Assembly: GCF_905475465.1 (NCBI RefSeq)
Contig: NC_062251.1
Coordinates: 2,163,001 to 2,227,000, forward strand
Reading direction: 5' to 3'
Length of the DNA: 64,000 nucleotides
Origin: Pieris napi
Taxonomy: Eukaryota > Arthropoda > Insecta > Lepidoptera > Pieridae
The notes under the pieces were generated by a model that made no database searches, had not been told where the DNA came from, and saw only the letters and a list, made by a program, of their open reading frames with translations. This document shows positions 1-12,054 of the stretch, one piece after another. The stretch's first letter is position 1; each line of letters starts with the position of its first letter. Position numbers and translations under genes: made by a program.

Positions 1-9
1 CATGAAGAT

Positions 10-1934
10 CAGGGTAGATACGCATTTGACCAGGGGAGATAATTAGAAGCAATAAAACAAAGAATACAATTGAAATAATCAACTTTTATCAAAGATTGTT
101 CTTGAAATTTATAATCAGGCAACATTTTTTTATCATATTTATTATTAATCAGACTAAATGCGCCGTTTTTAAGCGTTTATTTTCATGTCGACGGTTGTTG
201 AATATTTTTTATTTGGTGCTTGCGATCTTTTGAAGTTATTATTTGTTCAATGTCAAAAGGAGTCTCGTTTTCGGACTCTGAATCAGGGACGTAAACATCT
301 TCGACTCGGAGACGAGATTTTTTATTAGACGAGTATGTCATGACACCAAGCTTAGAATGATCGCAATGTATATCTTCATTGCAAAAGCAGCTTAAAGACT
401 TCATTTTCAATGTTGTCGGATCTTCAATGTTCCATGACACCTGATGGACGCGCAAAGTACCAGCAAAAGTCTTTATGAGTGTTTTAGCACTAGCAAGCAA
501 AGCGTCTTTGTCTAAAATATATTTGTCATAACGAAAACATTAATGCCAGGACAGTTTTTCTGAATAGCATCTGACAAATCGCTCAGACATGCTATATCTT
601 TGCCACTAGCTACCAATAGGTCGGCTGATCTTTTGCAAACAGCATCAACACCATCTGAAGCTCCCTTACCGTGTCCAGCTTCATGGTTATTCCAGGTAAA
701 GTCTGTAAGAGCTGGGTAAACTTCTATTAAATGAGTGCGATATTGTGTCCATCGCTCCAAAAATGGAGGATCTCTACTTCTGGTGGCAAGCTGTTCAAAA
801 TTGGCTGTAAGTGTGCCCATATAGCTGGAGGCGTATGTAACAAAATCTGTGACATCGAACAATAGCATGTTGTCTTTACTTCACCTGATGCCTCTTCTTT
901 CGTGTAAGTTACAACTGTGTACAGACTTATGTTGACGTGGACCTCCAAAATGGAATTTCTTCTGCGTATTTTGTTTAAAGTCACTAAGGTTCACGTGAAT
1001 CACAGCTTCTCTTACTGTCAAATTTGTCTTATTAATTTTAAAAGCAGAATGTTGGTGGACTATATTCAGTTCATGGTGAAGAAAATACTCCAAGTTTTCT
1101 TCTAACTGTATAATCAAATCACGTAGATAATTATTTTTACAATGCATTCTCGCGATAGACACTGTTCGTTACACCTATTGCAACAAATTTGAAGAAGATT
1201 TTGATGGTTTGATATTGATGTAACTTTGGCTTGGAATAGTGCCGTAAGAATCAGATCCACATTGGCGTGTGCAACACACAGACATTAAATAGGTGAATTT
1301 TACACAATTACTATGATACATATCTCCCCTGGTCAGTAAGTATCTCCCCTGATAGTAATCTTACCAGGGGAAAGACGCCAGGGGAAAGACGTTTTCATAA
1401 CATAATACATTATTTTGGTTTATCCAAGAAAGTTTTCAATGAATAATAAAGCAAGCTTTGACTATTACAGTATTACTAAATTGGGACAGGAATTGCAAAT
1501 AAATAAAATGATTATTATAACTTTTATTGCTTACCAGTGGAGAGACACAATGACCTTGCGAAACCGTTACATCGCACGGACGTGACACAAAAACTGGCAA
1601 ATTGCGTCGATCTAACCGCTTCTGTGCTTAGTATTGCGAACTTCACGTTGTTAATTGTCAATGAGCGAGTTCGGTAATGTGGCCGTCTTATATTTTATAT
1701 TGTAGCAGCGTGCGAATATTGCCAGGGTAGATACACAAAAAAAGCGGGACAACAAATAAGTTATAAAAATTATTGAAAATAAGCAAATATTTTTCAATTT
1801 TTCTTTAATAATATTTAAGTATATTTAATTACGTTTGTGGTAAACATAGTTTGTTTTAGCAAATAATACAAATATTGTATGTATTGTATGCTAGTTAAGC
1901 TGAAACCGGTAAGGGGACAGGCCAGGGTAGAGAC
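10..1934. mobile_element. Remnant transposon marked by CCAGGGGAGATA repeats
   Basis: Short related motifs surround the broken gene in both orientations: CAGGGTAGATAC at 10-21, CCAGGGGAGATA at 30-41, the reverse complement TATCTCCCCTG at 1321-1331 and 1341-1351, CCAGGGGAAAGACG at 1364-1391 (twice), GCCAGGGTAGATAC at 1721-1734 and GCCAGGGTAGAGAC at 1921-1934. They behave like subterminal repeats of a DNA transposon. The left end lies outside the window and no target-site duplication could be defined, so the limits are approximate. Confidence 0.45.
183..1162 (-). pseudogene. Frameshifted transposase-like gene (EAGHGKGA family)
   Basis: Four overlapping minus-strand frames (1162-881, 984-727, 868-512, 500-183) read as one protein broken by at least three frameshifts. 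In order they show a segment ending VNLSDFKQ then FHFGG; a segment PPAIWAHLQP followed by FWSDG; WNNHEAGHGKGASDGV with CKRSADLLVASGKDI; and a C-terminal part with GTLRVHQVSW and SLSCFC. I recall this order (VDFSENY, SDGP.TQYRNK, EAGHGKGA.DGVGG) from uncharacterised multicopy proteins of insects and other animals; that is memory, not a search. The aspartates and the glutamate could be a D/D/E triad, which is inference; in this copy the first is N (HVNLSDF). The N-terminus is missing or unrecognised. Flanking CCAGGGGAGATA-type repeats suggest a mobile element. It cannot be functional as read. Confidence 0.6.
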
Positions 1935-1939
1935 TTTTT

Positions 1940-4900
1940 TAGACTATATAACGAGTTTTACAAAAATATGCTTTAATGAGACATTTAATTATAATGTTAT
2001 TTAATAAAGGACATTTAAGAGAAGTGATTCATTGCACAAAATAGCAACATATAGATTAAAAAACCACTTTTAAATAGATTGCCACCATAGTTACCTCTTA
2101 TAAGAGAATCACCCACTAATAGCAAAATTATTTAGATGGGCCTAAAAAACTTATAAATTATACATATGCAGATATATTTCGTATAATCTACTAAATTATA
2201 ATAATCTTACACTGAATAAATGAACTTGAATGTATAATTAACAGAGACCTCATCTCACTGGGATGATTCACAATTTCAAGTGTGCATAATACTGGAACGA
2301 TTAAAAAATTACATCTGATACATACTATACTGCATAAATAAAAAAAAATATTATTATGGAACATAAGATACAGGTATCACTTATTCTACCTCATTCAATT
2401 TGTAACTGCAGGCATTCCTACTCATCGGCAAAGAAGACAGAGGGTGTAGGCAGAGAGAAAGATCTGGCGAAAAAAAATCTTGGTACTCTTTTAAAATAGC
2501 AAATCATCGAACAACACTTATTTTAAAACAAAAATTGCAAATTAATTAGAAGTAGCCTGTCTAGCACTAGTCCCAAGTCCTTTTATCAACTAGATAATTG
2601 TTAATTTAAGAAATTAAATTTATTTAAAAGGCAGAGATAAAAGAACAATAATAAAAAAAAAGAATAAAATATATTTTTTTTTTATTAAATAAATAGATTA
2701 AAAATATATAACATAATTACTTTGAAATTTACACAATGATACAGATATACGAGAAATAGATTTATTGCATAGTACCATTAACTACAAAAATGGGCATTAT
2801 ATAGAAATCCATACAGTCAGCGGCTACCTAGCTTTATTAATTTAAATTATTAAGGAACCTTAAAATCACAACTGTGAAACTTATAATAACGTAACCTAAC
2901 AATACAAGTGACTGCCAAAACTATTAAACAATTTACATTTAAGTAGAACCTAATTACCATAAAAAATCCATCAATTGTCTTGTTATAGTTGTCATAATAG
3001 CTATTCTCCGTACAATTATTTACTGATAAATTTGCTATCAACTTTAATCTCGCCAACACTTTACCTTGCCTCTAGTAGGCATCTCATAATAATTAGGGCG
3101 CTGTAATTTCTTATTGAAAAAGGTTTAGAAGTGTTGTTTATTGTTCTAACATACCCTAACATTGTAAGCTGACCTGACCTGCATTTGTTTAGATATTTTT
3201 TAGGCTCATTCATCAGTGACACTTAAGATATAAGGATCAAAATCAGGATTTTCGAGTTATGTACCACAAAAGGGGGTATCTGCAAAATGAATCCTTTTTC
3301 CGATCATTATCAATAGCATTATTTATTGATTCAATTAGCAGAGACTCAACTCTGGGTCCTTTTGGATTATACCCTAACTTAATCACTAACTTATGAAAGG
3401 TGTATAAAGAGTTGTATGTTGGTATTAAAATTTATCGTACAATAAATTTTGTGCTAAATTAATTTTAATTGTACTATAATTAACATATCATTATAAATTC
3501 AGTATTATTGTTAAACAAGTTCAATTATTATGTATATATGGTAATTGCGAGTAATAAATATTAAAATTTTGAAAAGTATTTTCTTTTTGACTTAAAACAA
3601 CTTTTTTGTTACACGACATTTAATAATAATGGGCAATAAAATTGACAAGATTTTCAAATTGGACAAAAAAATTAATTTAGTATGCATGATGATAGGATTT
3701 ATATTCAAATTAGTTTTTTAGAATTTGATAAAAATCTAATATGGTTTTTGCATGATTTGGAGTTTGGTGTCCACGACAAGGTCATTGAGACTTAGTTATA
3801 CCTATTTTTAAATAGATATTCAAATTTGCGTTATAATTTAAGTAATTTATAATAAATACGTATTGTTGTCCTTTATAAGTATATCAGAAATGGTAAAATA
3901 AAAAAAAAACATTATAGATTTTACGTATTCTATCATTATACTGTGTTTTATAATAATTAATTAATTAACAGTTCACGATGAACAGATATCGTTTCTATAA
4001 TTTAAAAATAGAACAGAGATTGTGACAAGCGAAGTAGTTAATCATTTTCGTCGAAATTGTCCAATTGTTTGAGTCGTTAAATAAACAAGTAAAGGACTTT
4101 GACCTCGTTTTGTCTAGTTTTTGGTTTTCTGATAACTAGTAAACGGATGTAAATACTTACAAGTTATTTATGAATGTCAGTCCAATCGCGATGCATCGAC
4201 GATAGAATCGGCATCCGTGCACACAAAAACAGAAAACATAAACTTTCACAACAGGAATGTGTTACACAAAATAGTAAAAAACAACATTAAACACTATTAA
4301 AATCACTGTCACATTGTTTCTTCACTCGCTAACCCATATTCTAACACTGTATTCGTCACTAATAAACCAAAATTAGCAATTTACTAAACCAACGTCTGAG
4401 CCAGTCGAGGTAATACAACTATTTTCGAAAGCTAGATACCCGATAGACCTTTCGAAAAAGTACAATAAATGTTGCGCTAAATACGAAAATCGATAAGGTC
4501 GTAACGCCGCTGGATCGAAACTAGAATAATTTATCAAAAAATGTAATAAAAACGACATTATTCTTAAAGAGTTGTGGTGGTTCCGAACTGTCAGAATTTT
4601 CTATGATAACCGGCCGATTTTAAAACGTCAAACTTTGATGATGTTAGATTTAATAGATGCGCATTTTTAAATCGGTAGGGTTGTTTAATCTAATGGCATG
4701 CGAATTGCGACCTTATCGACGTGGAGACTTTCATATTTGGCGCAATTTGCAAAAAATGCATGAATGCAAACGAATTAGTTTGCAAAACTTACAAGTGTTA
4801 ATACTTTGGATATTGGAAAATTACTAATAAATCTACGCGGGCGCGGTATGACCGTACACAGAAACGCGGCACACTGTTTTCGAATTTTGCCTCGACGTAA

Positions 4901-5820
4901 TTTTTGGCGTATTTTGAGTTGGGACGGGAAAACTCGAAAACCATTCGGATGCGTGAAAGAGACAGAGAATGTCTCGCTGTGAAGAAAACTAGATCTTACG
5001 GCCCTGGGCCTTAGTACTTTACAGTTTCACTTTCCCATCAAGAAATATGAAGCCATATTTTGAAGTTTTTTCTATATCTAGTGGTTGATAGAACGGCTGT
5101 TTTTCTATGTAAACGTGTGGTGGTGTGCGTGGCTTCCCGTATATGTAGGTGTAGTTGTGTGTGTTTTTATTACATAAAAAATGTGTGTAGTCACTGACTT
5201 GGAATCAATAATGTAAAAATTAATTTTTATCATAGTCATGCAAAGCTCCCTTCGAGGTTCGATTTTCTCGATAGAAAATAGAAACTGACCATGTCGGAAC
5301 GTAATTCGTTTTGCTTTTTATGCGTTTTTGTAATTGTTAGGTTTTTACAAATGATGCGATTCTGAATTTATTACACATAATATATTAGCGATGGTTCATT
5401 GAACCTATAGTTTAGTTAAACGGTATTATTTAACTGTTTACATAAAGTTTTGCTAAACATTTTGTTTTTAACTTATTTGATACAGAGGTTTCCTATACAT
5501 TTTGACAATTGACATTTAAAAAAAATATTGTGCTGTTTACTGTGACCTGTCACCTGTATTTGACGTTATCTACGTTCAATATTAATCCAAGCAATTATTG
5601 AAAATTGCTTTTCGTTTTAAAGCTGATTTAAAACAAACATGACGCTCGTGTATATTACCCTTATTCGTTATATTATTTATTGCTTCAAGTTTCACGTTCG
5701 GCATTCTAAGAAAAATGTTATTCGCAGTAATTGTATGCCCCAAACGGGGCTCACGATTATGATTCAGCTAACCATGCAGGCATATGTGACTGAATAACAA
5801 TTTCTATAGCCGTATAGAAT
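1940..5820. other. Unassigned AT-rich stretch
   Basis: No long frame, RNA gene or recognised repeat was found. Most of it is very AT-rich with A and T runs. The part around 4590-5300 is richer in CG dinucleotides and looks low-copy, which would fit a promoter or 5' leader of an unseen gene, but no coding exon could be supported. Confidence 0.3.
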
Positions 5821-5824
5821 AATA

Positions 5825-5940
5825 AATTGGCGCTAAAACCCTACACAGACTTTGGGCCACAATCCCACCTGATGTTAAGTGAGATTTACCCTATTGGAGG
5901 GCACTCCTGTCTAGGAGATGTCTATTTAACCGCCACTTTA
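5825..5940. repeat. Fragment of a dispersed lepidopteran repeat
   Basis: It contains TTTGGGCCACAATCC followed by CACCTGATGTTAAGTGAG, wording seen in common lepidopteran interspersed repeats. It is short, has no clear ends, and directly abuts the SINE to its right. Confidence 0.4.
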
Positions 5941-6199
5941 ATCTTTTTTTTTTTTAAACAATTTACACCAATTGACCTAGTCCCATGCTAAGCTGGTGAA
6001 GCTTGTGTTATGGGTACTAGGCAACGGATATACATACATATATAGATAGATAGACATATAAATACATATTTAAACACCCAAGACCTAAGCACAACATCAA
6101 ATGCTCATCACATCGATGTTTGTCTCAGCCGGGGATCGAACCCGGACCCATGGATTCGCAGTCAGGGGTAGTAACCACTAGACCAATGAGTCGTCGTCA
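5941..6199 (-). mobile_element. tRNA-derived SINE
   Basis: Read on the minus strand, the head at 6199-6120 is tRNA-like: an A-box region TGGTCTAGTGGTTA and a B box GGGTTCGATCC about 40 bases further on. The body runs to a poly(A) tail (poly(T) at about 5943-5955 on the plus strand). Head, body and tail have normal SINE size, about 255 bp. The anticodon stem-loop and CCA-end pairing of a true tRNA are not convincing. Confidence 0.75.
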
Positions 6200-6230
6200 C
6201 TTAAATGAACCCTATACTGTCTCGGGATGA

Positions 6231-7130
6231 TGGAGAGGACAAGGGGTTCCACTGCTTTGCTGTGACCCAAATTGTCCAGAACATCTGGGGATGTCAACTA
6301 CGAAGGGGTGGAACTCCAGCGTGCTTCTAGATGTCAAAGCGGATGACATGACCAACGAAGATTGTCTTTATCGAAGTCTGGCATTGTCTAAGTGTCTATG
6401 GACAGACACATCAGGCGGTCCTGCCCTTTTTCCTGGTCTATTAAAAATTGAAGTGTTAGCAGAACCTATGACTGCCGTATGTCAAAATCTAATACTTGAC
6501 GTATAGGAGTTCAACTTAGCCTCTACTTAAACCTTTTCCCTAACTTTGCTGTTTAATAAAGTTTCTATTGATATCAATCACAATCAAGCGACATAAATTG
6601 GCGCTTACAATCACTACGATGACGTCACACGTTAAAACGCGCTATCGTTGTATTTCCAACTAAGCATATATACCTACAACTTCTCGATGGAGTCCTTAGA
6701 TGAGTTCGTCGCAAGACTCGTGAAGAGGATGTTTGATCAAGCGGACGCCTCTCAAAGTCTCAACATCTTTACACGCTCTTCTGTGCTGGCACCGATGATA
6801 CCAGTGCAGGAGCCAGGAACCGCGGCTTCCACCGCTCTCTTCTTCGGCTTCACCCGGCGGGGTTAGACCGCGAGCCGCGAGTCTGCCCGCTACCACGGAC
6901 TATGACCAGGTACAAGTCGAGAACTCCTTGGCCCCTCACCACCGGATTGACACCCTGGACATGACCCCTATGTTGGCTGCGCGCAGCGAGTAGAGCCCAT
7001 GTCTTATTGGGCGCTGTAGCCCCCACCCCTATAGAGCCCGCCCCCGTACCGCTCTGTATCAGCAGCATACATGAAAACACAACCCGTTGGGAGTGTGCAG
7101 CAATAACCACTAGAAACTGTCCAGTCAGTA
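6231..7130. other. GC-richer unassigned segment, possible old element
   Basis: Two short plus-strand frames stand out (6291-6506 and 6648-6866, the latter starting near MESLDEFVARLVKRMFDQ), and the 6680-7110 part is much more GC-rich than its surroundings. That contrast suggests a decayed transposon or gag-like sequence, but neither frame matches a family I recognise. Confidence 0.25.
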
Positions 7131-7419
7131 GTTAGACTGGTCCAGGATCCAGTTTAAGGCTGGAGGAACAGTCCATCTTCCTTCTATAACTATTGTTGAA
7201 GAGGTCACAAAAACTGCGTTTCATTAGGATAGCTATTTTGCCTTGCAGGCTTGGTATGTTACATCTAATTCAAATAATAGAGAAAGATGAGAAAATCATG
7301 GGACCCAGTTCTCACTAACGGTTCAAGGCGATTGTATTATGTTTTAACTACAGCCTATTAAGAATATTTCTGAATAAACAAGATTTTGTCTTGTATTCGT
7401 AAACAAATTAGCGGTACTT

Positions 7420-7645
7420 TTTTTTTTTTTAAATTGCTCTGGCACGATTTGTGCATTAGCCAGCGTCAAGTATAGGATTTTTTATAATACGTGCTTGTCT
7501 TTAGAAATTCGACCGTGTCCTCCATGTACGGTTTAAGCACTCGCCCGGTACCGCAAAATCCTCCCAAAGGCCGAGAACCAATTTAAATTAAATTAAAACT
7601 TGCCCTCGAACCGGGAATCGAACCCGGTACCCCTCACCTAGCTGC
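7420..7645 (-). mobile_element. SINE (second family), with 11-bp target duplication
   Basis: On the minus strand it begins GCAGCTAGGTGAGGGGTACC, has the B-box-like GGGTTCGATTCC, contains CTCGCCCGGTACCGC on the plus strand, and ends in a poly(A) tail. It is flanked by TAGCGGTACTT at 7409-7419 and 7646-7656, a target-site duplication of the kind left by target-primed reverse transcription. A second copy is at 21084-21306. Confidence 0.8.
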
Positions 7646-7656
7646 TAGCGGTACTT

Positions 7657-8870
7657 ATCGCGGCGTTCAAATATACAGATTGATATATTAAATATAACTT
7701 TTTAGTTGGAGCTGGAAACAATAAATACAGTTGACATGAAGAAATGTGAATGCGTAATTAATGTATTAAGTCAGTCAATTAAAAGTATTAGAGACTGTTG
7801 AGGATTGACTATAAAACAGGTGCGTAATTTCTGTATTTGTTCCGAATTTTAAGTAACTTTTTTCTTAATTAGTAGTCAAATGAGCGTATTTTATGTTAAT
7901 AAAAATATTATGAATAGTTTACAGTTATTAATGAATAAACATTGCATACTAAGGTATAGCTTAGAAACTTTTTACAGCCGTCTGGCAGAGGCGAAGACGC
8001 TGGCCGTCTAGAAAAAATAAAAAGGCCAAGGGTGAGGGGAACGGGGTATTTCCTTGAACGCCATTTCGAAAATCGATCAAGCGGCGCGTGTGTGGACCGT
8101 TTTGAATTTCGAATGTCTATAAAATTTGATTTCATTAAATATGGTAAAATGAACTTTATGGGTTAAGCAAAGGGTTGAATTTTATTTGTAGCGTTTGTAT
8201 GTGTGTGTGAACACATGGATAGAACCAAAATATGATATGAGGTCGGCTTCCGCCAAAATAGATTTTACAGAATTGGTAATGAATTTATAGATAGCATCTA
8301 TAAACAGTAACATAACCATAGACACGTGTTAGGGAATAAGTATCTATATATTATTAAATAAAACATGAATTTCATAGACTATATTTCGAATAATCTGTTA
8401 TAATAAAAAACAAAACTGTATTTTATATGAAAAATGTAAAAGCGTATTTGATGTAGCGGTCGAAGCGTCAAACTAAAGCAAATTCTTGATTTTTATAAAA
8501 CGCTATTAATACCTGTGTTAATTTATTGAAATGGATGACGCATATTAAATATGAATTTAAATTTATACAATACTCTGTAATTTATGCATTATCGATAAAC
8601 CGATACCGACATTTTACGTCTAGGGTGTGTGCATTGTGAGTGATAGATATTGTTTCGGATTTACAATAACACTGTGAATCTGTGATGAACAATGACGCGA
8701 TGGAAATTTTCAGCAATGTTGAGACCTTTCGCCGAGTCATTTTAGCAACCTTGCCGTGTAAATTTATTTGCTATTATTATTTATTCCTGGCATCGAAGTA
8801 TCACTTAACAATTAGGTGATCCTACTGCGCGTTTGCCCCCTGTTCTACTTATATGAAAGAAAAATATTCA
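7657..8870. other. Unassigned AT-rich stretch
   Basis: Nothing recognisable. A small GC-richer patch at 7970-8110 carries a 75-codon minus-strand frame (8135-7908) without family resemblance. Confidence 0.25.
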
Positions 8871-8874
8871 AAAA

Positions 8875-9245
8875 GATTTTTGAAGTGAAACTTCTTTAGG
8901 CGGCGCATGAGGGTAAATTTTTACTTCCCTTTTTTTTTAATTAAAATTTCGTCAAGAGAATTTATGAAATATTGTATATTTATTGAAATCTCAAATGACG
9001 AATTGTAAATTAAAATGCCACTTGTTTTTAATATCGAAGAAAAAAATTTAAAAAAAAAAATTAATATTTGTATTAATTTTCGACACTTAATATTTTAATG
9101 ACAATTAAATTCCTAACATATCTTCCATTTTCCCTCCCTCTAAGTCTTGGAAATCTAAAGTTTAAGATTTGTATAAATATGAACAAGACGTAAAAATTAG
9201 TTTGCCAAAGAAGTTTCACTTGTGTACGCACGCACTTTTTTTGTA
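8875..9245. repeat. Palindrome-core repeat, family P, copy 1
   Basis: Bounded by GAAGTGAAACTTCTT at about 8882 and AAGAAGTTTCACTT followed by GTACGCACGCAC near 9207-9240. Other copies are at 12055-13375 (reverse), 26230-26685, 36066-36488 and 63235-63590. The subterminal imperfect palindrome AGAAGTTTCACTTCT and the GTACGCACGC end define the family; it has no coding capacity here. Confidence 0.55.
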
Positions 9246-9249
9246 AGAA

Positions 9250-9960
9250 TTTCGTTTTATAAAAAAATATACTCTATAAATCTTTTATTATTAAACCCTA
9301 ATTTATTAACATAACTTACTATTCTTACTTTGATCATATCGCCTTCGCGAACCAGATAACCAGGCCAAGCTCGTTGTCGTCGACAACGTGAAAAGCAAAA
9401 GGCTGCGGGGATCGCTAACCCGTGACCAAGTCAGGGTCCTATCGGGTCTCCCCTTAACAGCTGCGTTAAGGGAAGCTATATCTCAAGCAGACACAGCGAC
9501 ACGACCTTCAATGAAGTCAAACTTTAATGACGTAACAGTGTTGTCAACAAACTGCAGCGACCTCAAATCCCACCTTTCATTCCACAGGTTATTTCATTAT
9601 GGTTTTATGTAAATTGTCTGAAATATCGTTGAGGAGGCGATATCCACGCGGGCAATACTGCAGGCTTAAGCTAGTAATATAATATATTCTTATTTACTAC
9701 TAGTACTTGTATAGAAAATATAAAATAGATCTTATAAGCAAGATAAAAATAACTAATACCAGCTGCTCAAGACTTTTAACTTTGTTCTATAGTCTGTGTG
9801 ATATGAAAAAACAATAAAATAAAACATATCTGCGTCTATTCTATAGGCGTTATTTACTTTTATTATGGCTTATTACTTTTATTATAATATAGGCTGTTTA
9901 TCGTCTAGTCCCACGTTTTATTATATCTTTGAATAAACAAAAACAAGAGATTTCGCGCGT
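9250..9960. other. Unassigned stretch with a GC-richer island
   Basis: The part 9340-9600 is GC-richer and holds a 74-codon plus-strand frame (9388-9612, SKRLRGSLTRDQVRVLSGLP). It could be a LINE or gag relic; I do not recognise it. The remainder is AT-rich without features. Confidence 0.25.
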
Positions 9961-9973
9961 TTTTTCATATGTA

Positions 9974-10112
9974 ATACCACAAGAGCTTCAAAATTATCGG
10001 GTATTTCCCGATAGGTTCGTTGCAAACAATTAATATAGTCGTCATGACGACTATATTTGTTTGCAACGAACCTTGAGGGAAATACCAGATAATTTTGAAG
10101 CTCGAGTGGTAT
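9974..10112. repeat. 139-bp fold-back palindrome
   Basis: Arms 9974-10044 and 10045-10112 pair around a perfect 24-bp palindrome (10033-10056, centre GTCATGAC). GCTTCAAAATTATC and its complement sit at the outer part and GGTTCGTTGCAAACAA in the middle of the arms, with a few mismatches. There is essentially no loop. Confidence 0.75.
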
Positions 10113-10117
10113 TCGGG

Positions 10118-10349
10118 GGATTATTTTTCCGACCCAAATGTCGGCCAATAGAATTGCACCATGAGACGAAATGTACAGTTAACAAATAAGAATTTCATAA
10201 TGAATAAAACAACTACTTAATACTTTTCTTGAAGCAACGACCAGAGAAAATTTTCACAAAAAATTTTCAGTATAATACCATGTAGGTTGTACCACGTGAC
10301 GTCGAATGGTGCAATTCTATTGGCCGACATTAGGGTCGGAAAAATAATC
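10118..10349. mobile_element. MITE with about 43-bp terminal inverted repeats
   Basis: Left arm 10118-10161 (GATTATTTTTCCGACCC then GTCGGCCAATAGAATTGCAC) pairs with right arm 10306-10349 with about one mismatch or indel. It is 232 bp and non-coding. It directly follows the fold-back at 9974-10112. No unambiguous target duplication was found. Confidence 0.7.
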
Positions 10350-11435
10350 AAATATATTTTTTTTTAATTTGTTCGCGCGATTATTTTGACGGCCAGTTTG
10401 TAACAACAATCAATTTCTTTAGTCATTGAAACATACTAACAATGAATAAAATCTTTAAAAAAACAATGGCATTCCAAATTCAAATCGCCTACATAAATCT
10501 TATAAATGGATTTAATAAAAAAAATTTAACATAACACGTTCCAAATTCAAAACAAGATTTTAAAACAAAAACACTTTTGTCTAACAGTATCTATGGTATT
10601 ACGATTGATTTGATATAAACAAAAAATTGGCGGGAAATCGAAACAACGGATTCCATATTTAAAATAAGGATTTTATACAAAAAGTTTTTGTTTTATATTT
10701 ATGGTTAGTAGTTACAAAATAATGAGTTTAGTCTTGTTTGTATTATAATTCTTTTTCAGGTGGACCGTGGAGCAGCGCCAATAATTTTTACCAATTGAAA
10801 GTGAAGGTCCATTATGAATTCCTTATTACCCTAATTTGTTATAAATAATTCTTTAATTGGTTTAATTTCGTCGCCATACACACATTGATGCAATTGATAA
10901 CAGGGTACACAAGTAAGTTTAAGTGGTTCTTAAAATAACTTAAGGATTTTATAGACGAACGTCTTTAACGCGCCAAAATCCTGCAGAGATCACACAGACC
11001 CTGTATTGTCTTTGACAGAAAATTATCATAGACAGATGCAATATCAATATGTTGTAAGCGCTATTGATTATTATCTATACTCTGTAAATATCAAAACTTC
11101 TCTATTTTAACAATTCCCTCCAGCAAGGAATTTTTTCAAAAATATTTTAAAATACATTCAGCTGGGAGTTATGAAACCTAACATTAGTTTAGTTACATAT
11201 ATATATTTTAGTTATTAATTAGAAGCGCAAACCAAATGTTAGCAATTATCGCACACTTGAAGCCAATTTGAGCCCTTTAGTTTTTCCCACACTCGTAAAT
11301 TCTCGTTTACGATATTGTCGATTATTGGACCAGCTTTCAAACAAAGTGTTTCATTATAGTATCTGAACATATACAACAATCGCCATCGAACTTAACTCTT
11401 TTTCTCTTGAACTTATTTCTATAGAAAATAAAAAC
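10350..11435. other. Unassigned AT-rich stretch
   Basis: No frame or repeat recognised. TTTTTCAGGTGGACCG near 10755 resembles a splice acceptor, but no downstream coding sequence could be supported. Confidence 0.2.
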
Positions 11436-11439
11436 AAAT

Positions 11440-11640
11440 TTAAAAAGTTTGGTCCCTGTGGCAGCTATAATGCTGGCATTTCCTCGCTGTATTGCGATAC
11501 TTATTCGTTGAGGAAAGCACCAGCTCTGGGGTCACCGGTACTATCTACTAGGTTCCAACTTAAATCTTTAATTAGCGCCTGTGAGTCTCCAAAGAGAACA
11601 AAATCGAAGTTGGAGGAAAGTCTATAGAGTTTAATCTACT
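11440..11640 (-). pseudogene. LINE reverse-transcriptase C-terminal relic
   Basis: The minus strand reads LIKDLSWNLVDSTGDPRAGAF and then, after a frameshift, ISIAIQRGNAS-like residues. This TGDPRAG...QRISIAIQRGNA segment is common at the C-terminus of insect retroelement-type proteins. Related relics are at 24010-24290 and 34150-34445. Confidence 0.5.
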
Positions 11641-12054
11641 GGCTAATCGGGGTTTCTCGGCTGTGGTCCCAAACTTGATCGGTCATCTTTAGTAGATGCA
11701 CAGAATACGGCGAAGCGGTTGACTGTATGCGAGATGTATTTCCTAAACACGCTCGTGTATAAAACGCCTTACAGAAAGTAAGTCACGAGGCTTTTTTTGG
11801 ACTATACCGTTGTCGCAATATAAATATAGATTTTTATTTTTAGTCTTAATTATTCCGATCAGTTGCGCCATACTTGTTTTGTTTTTATATTGAGTAATAA
11901 AACAGCGAACATAAAAAAATTAATTACGACATACTTACCAGTTTCTTTCGTACCTCAAAACTTTCCCCATTGATTCATTGAATTATCATTAATCCAGTAC
12001 CCAAAACACCACCTCGGTTGCTATTGAATAGACATCATCTTCGGATCCATAGTA

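Noticed and set aside
4373..4558. 61-codon minus-strand frame
   Set aside because: Too short, no motif, no splice context.
6126..6199. A tRNA gene
   Set aside because: A and B boxes are present, but the cloverleaf is poor and a SINE body with poly(A) tail follows.
7590..7645. A second tRNA gene (GGGTTCGATTCC)
   Set aside because: Only a B-box-like part exists and the sequence is a SINE head with target duplication.
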